From assembly GCA_964401385.1 (NCBI GenBank), contig CAYNYF010000085.1:1-18501 (forward strand): a stretch of DNA of 18,501 nucleotides, in the 5' to 3' direction. A program made the translations under genes and the position numbers. Of this stretch, positions 7,502-14,282 are shown piece after piece. Source of the DNA: CAYNYF01 sp964401385 (lineage in GTDB: Bacteria > Planctomycetota > Phycisphaerae > SM23-33). Every line of letters starts with the position of its first letter. Position 1 is the first letter of the stretch. A model generated the notes under the pieces. It did not search any database and was not told where the DNA came from. It was given only the letters and a program-made list of their open reading frames with translations.

Positions 7502-7524
7502 CCGGGCGTTGTATCATAGGCGTC

Positions 7525-7809
7525 ATGAACGGCGCCGAGGATATGCTGCTGTGCCACCGCTGCGGGGCGGAACTGACGCCGGGCGAGGGCAATTTCTACG
7601 TCGTCCGAATCGAGGCCTTCGCAGACCCCACTCCGCCGAACATCACCGAAGCCGACCTGGACGCCGACCTGGACGAGGCCATCGAGCGGACGATCCGACA
7701 ACTGCGGGAGCTGTCAGAGACGGAGGCCATGGACCAGGTCTATCGCCGGCTGACCATCCACCTGTGCCGGGCCTGCTACGCGGCATGGATTGAGAACCCG
7801 GCCCGCTGA
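7525..7809 (+). CDS. 94-aa protein with two CxxC pairs
   Basis: ATG at 7525, with TATCAT eight bases upstream, so the mRNA may be almost leaderless. Cys10-x2-Cys13 (LLCHRCGAEL) and Cys81-x2-Cys84 (LCRACYAAW) could form one zinc site closing a long loop. Between them lie a short strand segment (GNFYVVRIEAFADP) and an acidic/basic helix (DLDADLDEAIERTIRQLRELSE). This looks like a small zinc-ribbon-type protein seen in planctomycete genomes, but I do not know its function. It converges with the zinc-ribbon membrane protein gene at 7846. Confidence 0.75.
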   Translation: MNGAEDMLLCHRCGAELTPGEGNFYVVRIEAFADPTPPNITEADLDADLDEAIERTIRQLRELSETEAMDQVYRRLTIHLCRACYAAWIENPAR

Positions 7810-7812
7810 ATC

Positions 7813-7847
7813 GGCCCCGGGGGGCGCGGCCCGCCGCGGCCGGGGTC
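7813..7847. terminator. Hairpin between convergent genes
   Basis: GGCCCCGG (7813-7820) pairs with CCGGGGTC (7840-7847) with one G-T pair. An inner stem CGCGG/CCGCG (7825-7829 and 7834-7838) has loop CCCG. It sits just after the stop at 7809 and overlaps the stop of the converging gene, a position fitting a two-way terminator. There is no T-run, so termination is inferred only. Confidence 0.35.
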
Positions 7848-8616
7848 AGCCTCCTGCATCGATCACGCGCTTGGTCTTCTCGAGAGCCGCCTTGAGCTGC
7901 TCGACGGTGAGGGTCTCGACGCGCCCGTCCAGGCGGATGACGTTGCACTTGTCCAGGTGGATGGGCGTTTCCTCGTAGACCAGGATGTTGTCGCCGGGCA
8001 TGGTCTTGTACTGGTAGGGGATGTAGGCGTAGGCCTGTTCGTCGCGGTCGGGGGCGTGCAGGGCGGCGGGGTTCAGCCCGTCGGCGACCAGGTCTTTCAG
8101 CTCCAGCGGGTACTCGCCGTTGGTGACGTAGTAGCTTTCCAGGGCTTGCTGGATCAGGCGCAAGTTGCCCGCCATGGAGACGACCGACTCGGTGGCGTGC
8201 TTGGCCCCGAAGATGCCGCCCATGTACCTGCCGATGCCGGTGGGGTCGGCCAGCGGCCGATCGCCGGGCGTCTTCTTCGCCAGCAACTTGAACACCACCA
8301 CGAAGCCGACGACGGCGCCCGCGAGCACCGCCGCCAGCAGGCCGATCTTGACGTAGAGCCCGACGTTCCGGCTTTCCTGCACGTAGGTCTTTTTATGCGT
8401 GCCGGCGGCGGTTCCGCGCCGGTGCTTGGGCTTGGCCTTCGCGGGCGCCGGGGCAAGCCCCTCGGCCGAGAACGGGCTGGGCCCGGGCGGGGCCACGGCC
8501 GGGATCACCTGCACCTTCCCGCAGTGCGGGCACTTGGCCTTCTTGCCCTCGGTGCCGTCGGGGGCGCGGACCTCCCGCCCGCAGTCAGGGTTGTCACAGT
8601 TGAACCGAATCGCCAC
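7846..8616 (-). CDS. Zinc-ribbon, single-TM, pseudopilin-like protein
   Basis: I choose GTG at 8616 (256 aa) because AAGGAG lies six bases before it. The longer ATG at 8643 lies at the predicted transcription start itself. The N terminus is a zinc ribbon (Cys7, Cys12, Cys29, Cys32; CPHCGK). A Pro/Ala/Lys-rich linker follows, then one transmembrane helix (IGLLAAVLAGAVVGFVVVF, about 95-115). The outer domain begins like a type II secretion pseudopilin core (NLRLIQQALESYYVTNGEYP) and ends with a VIRLDGRVETLT segment like the DG motif near the end of planctomycete DUF1559-type proteins. The hydrophobic helix is internal rather than at a prepilin cleavage site, so it is probably a membrane-held relative rather than a true pilin. 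Function unknown. Confidence 0.75.
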   Translation of the reverse strand: MAIRFNCDNPDCGREVRAPDGTEGKKAKCPHCGKVQVIPAVAPPGPSPFSAEGLAPAPAKAKPKHRRGTAAGTHKKTYVQESRNVGLYVKIGLLAAVLAGAVVGFVVVFKLLAKKTPGDRPLADPTGIGRYMGGIFGAKHATESVVSMAGNLRLIQQALESYYVTNGEYPLELKDLVADGLNPAALHAPDRDEQAYAYIPYQYKTMPGDNILVYEETPIHLDKCNVIRLDGRVETLTVEQLKAALEKTKRVIDAGG

Positions 8617-8648
8617 GGCTGGCTCCTTGTCTAAAGCCGCCATGCATC

Positions 8649-8677
8649 ATTCTAACGCGCCGCGCGTTCGTTGTCTG
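8649..8677 (-). promoter_or_regulatory. Promoter of the zinc-ribbon protein gene
   Basis: Reverse strand: -35 CAGACA (8677-8672), 17-base spacer, -10 TAGAAT (8654-8649). The predicted start of transcription is near 8642, about 26 bases before the GTG start and downstream of its AAGGAG site. Confidence 0.45.
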
Positions 8678-8840
8678 CCGTTTCCGCAGGGCGGGCGGCC
8701 GCCGGCGAAACTCCGCCCGCCGGGCGCGGAGGCCACAATTTCGCGGGCGGGCATGGATTTTGCGCTCCGGATTGTGTAGTGAAGGTCCTTTTCGCGAGGC
8801 GAAATCCGGCCGGCCGGCCCCGCCCGCGTAAGGAGCAGTC

Positions 8841-9950
8841 ATGGAAACCACCAAGATCGGCATCGTCGGCTGCGGCAACATCAGCGGCATTTACCTCAAG
8901 AACAGCCAGCAGGTCTTTGAGATCCTGGAGGTGGCGGCCTGCGCGGACCTGGTGGCCGAGCGGGCCGAGGCCCAGGCCGAGAAGTTCGGCGTGGCCACGG
9001 CGTGCACGGTGGAGCAGCTCCTGGCGGATCCGGAAATCCGGATCGTGGTGAACCTGACCATCCCCAACGCCCACGCCGCGGTGGCCCTGGCCGCCCTGGC
9101 CGCGGGAAAGTGCGTGCACAACGAGAAGCCGCTGGCCGTCACCCGCGCCGACGGCGGCAAGATGCTCCGGCTCGCCGCCGCCAACAAGCTGCGCGTTGGC
9201 TGCGCCCCGGACACCTTCCTGGGCGGGGGCATCCAGACCTGCCGGAAGCTCATCGACGACGGCTGGATCGGCGAGCCCGTGGCCGCCACCGCCTTCATGA
9301 CCTGCCACGGGCACGAGAGCTGGCACCCGGACCCGGCGTTCTACTACCAGCACGGCGGCGGGCCCATGTTCGACATGGGGCCGTACTACCTGACCGCGCT
9401 GGTGTCGCTGCTGGGGCCGGTGCGGCGGGTGACCGGCTCGGCCAGGATCACCTTCCCCACGCGGACGATCACCTCCAAGCCCAAGTACGGCACGGTGGTG
9501 AAGGTGGAGGTGCCGACGCACGTGGCCGGCGTGATGGACTTCGCCAACGGCGCGGTGGCCACGATCATCACCAGCTTCGACGTTTGGGCGGCCAACCTGC
9601 CGCGGATCGAGATCTACGGCACCGAGGGCTCGCTCGCCGTGCCCGACCCGAACGGCTTCGGCGGGCCCGTCCGCCTCCGCCGAGGCGGAGCGCACCAGGA
9701 ATGGTGCGAGATGCCGCTGAGCCACGGCTACGCCGAGAACTCCCGCGGCATCGGCGTGGCCGACATGGCCTATGCCCTCCGCTCCGGCCGGGACCACCGC
9801 GCCAGCGGCGAGCTGGCCTTTCACGTCCTCGACGTCATGCACGCCTTCCACGACGCCTCCGAGCAGGGCAAGCACGTGGAGCTTTCCAGCACCTGCCGGC
9901 GCCCGGCCGCCCTGCCGATGGGGCTGCTGCCCGGCACGCTCGATACGTAG
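8841..9950 (+). CDS. Gfo/Idh/MocA family NAD(P)-dependent oxidoreductase
   Basis: 369 aa; ATG preceded by AAGGAG at good spacing. The N-terminal Rossmann fold shows KIGIVGCGNISGIYL (5-19), then NLTIPNAHAAVALAALAAGKCVHNEKPLAV with the family EKP motif whose Lys usually contacts cofactor and substrate. The C-terminal alpha/beta domain has GEPVAATAFMTCHGHESWH, GGGPMFDMGPYYLTALVSLLGP and YGTEGSLAVPDPN, placing it near the branch annotated as sugar or inositol dehydrogenase-like. Such enzymes oxidise or reduce sugars and polyols; the substrate cannot be read from sequence. It appears monocistronic: a divergent zinc-ribbon gene lies on one side and a hairpin directly follows the stop. Confidence 0.93.
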   Translation: METTKIGIVGCGNISGIYLKNSQQVFEILEVAACADLVAERAEAQAEKFGVATACTVEQLLADPEIRIVVNLTIPNAHAAVALAALAAGKCVHNEKPLAVTRADGGKMLRLAAANKLRVGCAPDTFLGGGIQTCRKLIDDGWIGEPVAATAFMTCHGHESWHPDPAFYYQHGGGPMFDMGPYYLTALVSLLGPVRRVTGSARITFPTRTITSKPKYGTVVKVEVPTHVAGVMDFANGAVATIITSFDVWAANLPRIEIYGTEGSLAVPDPNGFGGPVRLRRGGAHQEWCEMPLSHGYAENSRGIGVADMAYALRSGRDHRASGELAFHVLDVMHAFHDASEQGKHVELSSTCRRPAALPMGLLPGTLDT

Positions 9951-9953
9951 GGT

Positions 9954-9969
9954 GCGTGCCCTCGCACGC
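9954..9969. terminator. Hairpin after the Gfo/Idh gene
   Basis: GCGTGC (9954-9959) and GCACGC (9964-9969) form a 6-bp stem with loop CCTC, four bases after the stop codon. There is no T-run; the position suggests a terminator or a short repeat-type palindrome. Confidence 0.35.
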
Positions 9970-10347
9970 CCGCTCAACCGTCACCCCGCTGCCAACACAA
10001 CCAACAGCTTTCAACAGCCCGCCACGACCACAAACTTACACATAATTAGTTACACCACTCCCTAACGATGTACCGGCTCCGAGGAGCGGGAGCGCGCTCA
10101 CTTGCCGGATTCGTCTTGTCCTACTCCCGCTCCCCGGCGGTCGCGGCTCGCCGGTCGGGGCGCAAAGAAAGACCGGAGCCGGCTGCACAAGGAGGTAAGG
10201 CGCTCCGGAATCCGGATCGGCGGACCGCTAAGAGTCCTTGTCCTGACGCCCCAGGTTTTCTCAACCTCGTACCTGGTACTTGGACCAGTGCTAACCGGCC
10301 TCGGCCGATGTCATTCTACGCCGCCCGCCCCGCGCTGGCAAGAGCGC
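9970..10347. other. Non-coding stretch between Gfo/Idh and propeller genes
   Basis: No supported gene. The first part is AT-richer (ACATAATTAGTTACACC near 10040). The middle holds the nested inverted repeats listed separately. The last part has an AAGGAGGTAAGG not followed by a convincing frame, and a GTACC-T-GGTAC palindrome near 10270. It separates the ends of two converging genes, so a gene start is not needed here. Confidence 0.5.
10073..10182. ncRNA. Candidate structured RNA, three-way junction
   Basis: Three perfect stems nest without conflict. The outer stem is CCGGCTCCG (10073-10081) with CGGAGCCGG (10174-10182), 9 bp. Hairpin one is GGAGCGGGAG (10083-10092) with CTCCCGCTCC (10124-10133), 10 bp. 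Hairpin two is CCGGCG (10134-10139) with CGCCGG (10149-10154), 6 bp with a nine-base loop. I recognise no known RNA family. The strand is not determined, since the fold forms on either; it could instead be a small palindromic mobile element or a shared terminator for converging genes. Confidence 0.35.
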
Positions 10348-11457
10348 CTACGAACCCAGCTTGCACTCCCACAGATAGCAGGAGCGCTGGGGGTTGTCGG
10401 TCTCGCCGACGAAGAGGGAATCGCCGGCCAGGCAGCAGTCGTGCGTGCGGAAGCAGGCGGCGTCGGCCTGCTCGTCGCGGATGGCCCCCAGGACCTCGCA
10501 GCGGCCGGTCTTGCGGTCGTAGACGAAGCCCATGGTCTTGCGGTCGCTGCCGCCGACGCCGAGGATCTGCCCGTCCGCCCCGGCGACCAGGCCCGGCAGC
10601 CGCTGCCCGGGCAGCGGCTTGCAGAGGTATTCGACTTCCCCGCTGCGCCAGTCCAGGCGGTACAGCTCGCCGCTCTCGTGGCCGACGTAGAGCCAGCCGT
10701 CCCCGCCGTTGAGCATCGAGTCGATCGGCCCGGCCAGGTAGTACATCAGGCTGCGGCACGGCGTGGGAAAGCCGTGGTCGTAAAAGCGCACCTCGTTGCG
10801 GGCCGGGTCGTAGCGGAACAGGTTGTGCCGCCTGGCCCGGCCCAGCCACGTGCCCCAGTAGCCGCCGTCGTCGTCCACCGCCCCGATGTGCGAGATCGAG
10901 CCCATGTACTGCCGGTAGACGACCTCGCCCCGCCCCAGCGAGTACGCGAAGAACTCGAAGACCGGGTAGCTCATCCCGTAGATCATCTGCCGCTGCCAGT
11001 CCAGCGAGATCGTCTGGATGTAGAGCTGCGGGATGGGAACCGACAGCACGTGGTACTCGCCCGTGGCCGGGTCGAGCTTGAAGACCTTCCCGCCGGGGCC
11101 CTTGGCCAGCTCGTCGATCCCGTGCAGGCAGCTCGTCGCCCCGTACACGCAGCCGTCGCCGCCGAGGCACAGGCCGCGATGGATCTTGACCTCGTATCGC
11201 TCGCCGATGGCGGCGTAGTTCATCGACTGGAACGTCCCCGCGGCCGGGTCGTACGCGTGCAGCAGATCGTCGGAGAAGTTCGTCGTCCCGCAGAAGAGCT
11301 TCCCCTCGCGGCGGTCGAACTCGAGCGACGTGAAGGCGTAGTATCTTTTCCGGAATTCGGCGTTGGCGGTGGCCGAGGACGCGTCGTCGTCCAGGTCGGC
11401 CGCATCCGGCCGGCGGTACTCGCTGAAGCGGCGCCTGGTCACCGAGCTGAATTTCAT
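10348..11457 (-). CDS. Beta-propeller-type protein, function unknown
   Basis: 369 aa, ATG at 11457 with GGGAGAG just upstream. No signal peptide: the N terminus is MKFSSVTRRRFSEYRRP. Several spaced segments look like propeller blade edges: LHAYDPAAGTFQSMN, KVFKLDPATGEYHVLS, LFRYDPARNEVRFYDHG, LYRLDWRSGEVEYLCKPL and GFVYDRKTGRCEVLGA, each a strand plus a D-x-x-(S/T/N)-G/x turn. Related folds serve as scaffolds, lactonases or lyases; no catalytic set is evident to me, though the protein is Cys/His-rich near RTHDCCLAGD. It follows the flavodoxin gene by 74 bases in the same direction and may be co-transcribed. Confidence 0.75.
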   Translation of the reverse strand: MKFSSVTRRRFSEYRRPDAADLDDDASSATANAEFRKRYYAFTSLEFDRREGKLFCGTTNFSDDLLHAYDPAAGTFQSMNYAAIGERYEVKIHRGLCLGGDGCVYGATSCLHGIDELAKGPGGKVFKLDPATGEYHVLSVPIPQLYIQTISLDWQRQMIYGMSYPVFEFFAYSLGRGEVVYRQYMGSISHIGAVDDDGGYWGTWLGRARRHNLFRYDPARNEVRFYDHGFPTPCRSLMYYLAGPIDSMLNGGDGWLYVGHESGELYRLDWRSGEVEYLCKPLPGQRLPGLVAGADGQILGVGGSDRKTMGFVYDRKTGRCEVLGAIRDEQADAACFRTHDCCLAGDSLFVGETDNPQRSCYLWECKLGS

Positions 11458-11531
11458 CGTCTCTCCCTCGCTTCGGGCAGCACGCCCGCGGACACGCCTC
11501 CGTCGCCCCGCGCCGGCTCGGCGGCGCCGCC

Positions 11532-11966
11532 TTACTTGGCCGCCTCGGCCAGGGCCTTGCCCAGGGCGCGGCCTTTTTCGGCGCCTTCGGCGTCGGGGGC
11601 GCCCTTGACCAGCAGGCCCGCGGCCACCGGCTTGAGCTTGACGGCCTTCACCAGGTTGTCCAGCACGGCCAGGACCTTCCCCCCGCCGCCGTGCGTGCCG
11701 AACGTCACGCAGGGCTTGTTCTTGAAGCGGCCGTCGTTGAGTACCTTGTCGAAGAAGGTCTTGACCTGCCCGGCCATGTAGCTGAAGTAGTCCGGCGAGC
11801 CGATGGCGAGCCCGGCGGCCGCGGCCGCGGCGTCGTAGTCCAGCTCGTCCGCACGAACCAGCTTCACCTCCGTGCCGGCCACACTCTTGGCCCCCTCGGC
11901 CACGAATCCGGCCAGCTTCTCCGTGTTGCCCGTGCCGCTGTGGTAGATCACCATGACCGTGCTCAT
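11532..11966 (-). CDS. Flavodoxin-like FMN protein
   Basis: 144 aa, usual short-chain flavodoxin length; ATG at 11966 with an AAAGGA ribosome site about seven bases before it. The FMN phosphate loop is HSGTGNTEKLA (9-19). GLAIGSPDYFSYMAGQVKTFFD matches the conserved segment around the isoalloxazine site, and VTFGTHGGGGKVL the third FMN loop. It likely carries electrons in the cytosol or acts as a small flavin-dependent quinone or disulfide reductase; the partner is unknown. It leads a short reverse-strand unit with the propeller gene downstream. GC content matches the chromosomal core, unlike the flavoprotein gene on its other side. Confidence 0.9.
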   Translation of the reverse strand: MSTVMVIYHSGTGNTEKLAGFVAEGAKSVAGTEVKLVRADELDYDAAAAAAGLAIGSPDYFSYMAGQVKTFFDKVLNDGRFKNKPCVTFGTHGGGGKVLAVLDNLVKAVKLKPVAAGLLVKGAPDAEGAEKGRALGKALAEAAK

Positions 11967-12049
11967 TTGCCTGTCCTTTCCCCGGCCGTAAGATGGCCGA
12001 CCACGACATCTTCGGCGCTGCTCCGCCCGCTGTCAACGCCCCGGCGGCG

Positions 12050-12157
12050 CCGGCGACAGCGCCCCGCGGTGGGCGGCCGCGTCGATGCCGCGAGCCCCGC
12101 CTCGGTGTACACAGTGGAACGCCATACGAAACCTATACTGGCGGCTCTGGGAGCGGG
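12050..12157. repeat. 108-bp repeat, copy A (first half derived from dprA)
   Basis: Aligns without gaps to copy B at 14057-14164, roughly 90 of 108 bases by eye. The first 52 bases match the dprA segment at about 16247-16300; the reverse strand still reads GGARGIDAAAHRGALS, the core DprA motif. The second half (CGGTGTACACA, TGGAAC, GCGGCTCTGG) does not match dprA at base level. It lies left of the flavoprotein gene as copy B lies left of the GNAT gene. Confidence 0.8.
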
Positions 12158-12243
12158 CAGCGTAGCCTTTGCTCCTTCGAACCCTTGCTCCGGTTAGCTG
12201 CCGAAGTCCCCCAGGTGCCGGCGGCCGGTGCACCACAACCCCC

Positions 12244-12271
12244 GGTCGTGGGTCCGAATCCCGCCCCCGCT
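12244..12271 (+). other. tRNA 3'-end-like fragment
   Basis: GTGGG-TCCGAAT-CCCGC (12248-12264) has the form of a T arm: five pairs with one G-T, and a seven-base TCCGAAT loop. It is preceded by GGTC, like a variable loop, and followed by seven bases CCCCGCT where the acceptor strand would be. No matching AGCGGGG or anticodon arm occurs at tRNA distance upstream, so this is not an intact tRNA gene. It may be a leftover attachment-site fragment or chance. Confidence 0.4.
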
Positions 12272-12319
12272 AGTGGCCGCTTCACAAGCCGCGGCACAGG
12301 GTCACTCACGCAGAGAGCC

Positions 12320-12348
12320 TTGACAAGCCCCCCCTTCGCGGAGATCAT
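12320..12348 (+). promoter_or_regulatory. Candidate promoter of the flavoprotein gene
   Basis: -35 TTGACA (12320-12325, perfect), 17-base spacer, -10 GATCAT (12343-12348, four of six). It would give a leader of about 130 bases containing the 9-bp hairpin at 12433-12454. Confidence 0.45.
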
Positions 12349-12432
12349 AGCGGTCTTCGCGTGCGGGGTGATCGGCGACGATACGAGTGGTTGCGGCGCA
12401 TACGCGGGGGCTGGTTTTGGCATCGGTAACGG

Positions 12433-12454
12433 CGGGGAGGCGCTTGCCTCCCCG
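12433..12454 (+). promoter_or_regulatory. Leader hairpin before the flavoprotein gene
   Basis: CGGGGAGGC (12433-12441) pairs perfectly with GCCTCCCCG (12446-12454), loop GCTT. It lies 33 bases before the start codon and has no T-run. It could be an mRNA structure affecting stability or a mobile palindrome. Confidence 0.4.
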
Positions 12455-12487
12455 GGCAGACAGCAGAGGCCTGAAAGGTTTGGTGTG

Positions 12488-13834
12488 ATGAAGACAGACA
12501 TACTGATCGTGGGCGGCAGCGCGGCCGGTCTGGCGGCGGCCATCACGGCGAGGCGGTTCCATCCGGACCTGAAGATCACCATCGTTCGTCGCGAGGAAAA
12601 GGTCCTGATACCATGCGGTATCCCCTACATCTTCGGGACGCTCAAATCGGTCGATGAGGACGTCCTCTCTGACGCTGCGCTCACCGCGAACAAGATCGAC
12701 CTCATCGTCGATGAAGTTACGTCGATAGACAGACAATCGCGGAGGGCCATCACGGCTGGCGGGGACCGGCTTGAGTACGACAGGATGATCCTCGCAACGG
12801 GGTCAAATCCGCTGATCCCCCGAGTGCCAGGCGTGGACTTGGGCAACGTGTTTGCGGCCAAGAAAGACGCCGGCTATTTGCAGGGCCTGCAACAAGCGCT
12901 TGAGCACGCAAGGAACGTTGTGATCATCGGCGGTGGCTTCATCGGCCTGGAGTTTGCCGATGAGCTCTCGAAGCTCGGCAAGCTGAGGAGTCTTTCCGTG
13001 GTGGAGTTGCTTCCTCACTGCCTCCTTCTAGCCTGCGACAGCGAGGTGTGTATTAAGGTGGAGGAGAAACTGAGCAACGAAGGAGTGACCATCATCGCGG
13101 ATAGAAAGGCCGAGGCCATTCGCGGCAACGGCAAAGTTGAGTCTGTGGAGCTTGACGACGGGCGACAGCTCAAGGCGGACCTCGTCATCCTCGGAATAGG
13201 CGTCACTCCCAACGTTGCACTCGCTCGTGATGCGGGGCTGAGTGTGGATGAAAAGGCCGGGGTGGATGTGGATGATTACATGAGAACGAACGATCCTCAT
13301 ATCTTTGCTGCAGGGGACTGCACACGGAAAAGGTGCTTCCTCACGGGCAAGACATCCATGCTCCGCTTGGCTTCCATCGCAACGATGGAGGCGAGGGTAG
13401 CCGCCATGAACCTGTTCGTGCGCAGGCAGCGTGCGCCCTGTCCTATCGGCGTTTTCGGTACGGTCGTGGGGGACCTCGCAATCGCCTCGGCAGGTTTCAC
13501 GGAAAGGACGGCCAAAGAGGAAGGGATTGAAGTTCTCGTAGGTGAAGCAACCTCTCTGGACAAACACCCGGGAACACTGCCCGGAGCGCAGGAGCTGACC
13601 GTGAAGCTGATCTTTATGAAGGACAGCGGAAAGCTGATAGGCGGGCAGGTTTACGGAAGCGACAAGGCCGGCTACGTCGTCAATTGCATTGGTTCTCTCA
13701 TACAGCACGGGATGCGAGCGGATGAAATAGCGGTCTTCCAAATGGGGACCCATCCCAAGCTCACCCCTTCGCCCATCGCGCACCAAATCGAGAATGCCGC
13801 TGAGCTGGCGCTCGCAAGCAGTCTACAAAGGTAG
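12488..13834 (+). CDS. CoA-disulfide reductase / NADH oxidase-type flavoprotein
   Basis: 448 aa; the ATG at 12488 is preceded by AAAGG at about nine bases, although the frame is open far upstream. FAD site DILIVGGSAAGLAAAIT (4-20). Single redox Cys43 in LIPCGIPYIFG, the hallmark of the class using one cysteine with FAD (CoA-disulfide reductase, NADH oxidase/peroxidase, polysulfide reductase). ILATGSNPLIP (101-111), NAD(P)H site VVIIGGGFIGLEFADEL (144-160), second FAD motif HIFAAGDC (271-278) and a C-terminal dimerisation domain with FGTVVGDLAIASAGFTERTA. It reduces CoA or related disulfides, oxygen or sulfur; the substrate is not readable. No rhodanese fusion. GC and codon use are well below those of flanking core genes, and dprA-derived repeats stand on both sides, so it is likely acquired. 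Confidence 0.9.
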   Translation: MKTDILIVGGSAAGLAAAITARRFHPDLKITIVRREEKVLIPCGIPYIFGTLKSVDEDVLSDAALTANKIDLIVDEVTSIDRQSRRAITAGGDRLEYDRMILATGSNPLIPRVPGVDLGNVFAAKKDAGYLQGLQQALEHARNVVIIGGGFIGLEFADELSKLGKLRSLSVVELLPHCLLLACDSEVCIKVEEKLSNEGVTIIADRKAEAIRGNGKVESVELDDGRQLKADLVILGIGVTPNVALARDAGLSVDEKAGVDVDDYMRTNDPHIFAAGDCTRKRCFLTGKTSMLRLASIATMEARVAAMNLFVRRQRAPCPIGVFGTVVGDLAIASAGFTERTAKEEGIEVLVGEATSLDKHPGTLPGAQELTVKLIFMKDSGKLIGGQVYGSDKAGYVVNCIGSLIQHGMRADEIAVFQMGTHPKLTPSPIAHQIENAAELALASSLQR

Positions 13835-13898
13835 GTGCTAACTCAAACTGAGCGGTTCGCGAGGCCTGAACGGCCGTGCAGAAGTTGGCCGGGGGACC

Positions 13899-13920
13899 GA
13901 TGGGGACAGGCTGCTTTTCT
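13899..13920 (+). repeat. Single GGGGACAGGCT-CTTTTC motif
   Basis: Reads GGGGACAGGCTGCTTTTC (13902-13919), one base different from the unit repeated five times at 15332-15500. It lies between the flavoprotein gene and the duplicated dprA tail, as the array lies between the GNAT gene and dprA. Confidence 0.65.
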
Positions 13921-13970
13921 ACGCTTTCTCCCCTGGTTATGCGCCCTCGTCTTTCGGTACTCCGGAAAGT

Positions 13971-14053
13971 CGGGCGGTGAAGACGCCGCCGGGTTTCCGC
14001 GTGACGGCGCCCTTGATGGTCAGGGTGGTCATGGCCGCGGTGACCTGATGGGC
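13971..14053 (-). pseudogene. Duplicated 83-bp dprA tail
   Basis: All 83 bases equal 15628-15710 within intact dprA. On the reverse strand it encodes AHQVTAAMTTLTIKGAVT and on to VFTAR, the winged-helix end of DprA, then runs into unrelated codons (LSGVPKDEGA). Three bases beyond it begins copy B of the 108-bp repeat, which carries the ARGID part of dprA. Read together this is a dprA remnant with about 540 bp deleted. Confidence 0.9.
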
Positions 14054-14056
14054 CGA

Positions 14057-14164
14057 CCGGCGACAGGGCCCCGCGACGGGCGGCCGCGTCGATCCCGCGA
14101 GCCCCGGCCCGGTGTACACATTGGAACTCCGTCCGGGACGCCTTCTCGCGGCTCTGGCAGCGGG
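14057..14164. repeat. 108-bp repeat, copy B
   Basis: Gapless partner of copy A at 12050-12157. Its first 50 bases match dprA around the ARGIDAAAHRGAL codons. Most of the differences from copy A fall in the non-dprA second half. It directly follows the duplicated dprA tail and precedes the GNAT gene. Confidence 0.8.
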
Positions 14165-14282
14165 CGGAAGAGGCCGCGTGAATCTCCCCCCGCTATGCTA
14201 ACGTCCTGCGTGACCGGCGGCAGTCCGCTCGCACGTGCTGTTGGGCGCCCTCAGGGATCGCCTGCAGCGACTGGTCCGGCGC

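Noticed and set aside
10068..10712. Long forward open frame beginning near the nested inverted repeats
   Set aside because: Its Arg/Gly/Pro-rich translation is typical of a GC-rich shadow, and most of it is antisense to the clearly coding propeller gene.
12180..12272. Complete tRNA gene ending at 12271
   Set aside because: The T arm is good, but the anticodon stem does not pair and no complementary 5' acceptor strand exists at the right distance.
11993..12487. N-terminal extension of the flavoprotein up to 11993
   Set aside because: The extension crosses the dprA fragment, the tRNA-like fragment and the hairpin, and has no protein character; the FAD motif begins a few residues after the ATG at 12488, which has a ribosome site.
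13837..13943. Possible integron attC site after the flavoprotein gene (TGCTAAC to GTTATGC)
   Set aside because: Outer boxes are roughly complementary and spacing is in range, but the first does not fit RYYYAAC, the second does not fit GTTRRRY, and no matching inner L boxes were found. The cargo genes are also in opposite orientation.
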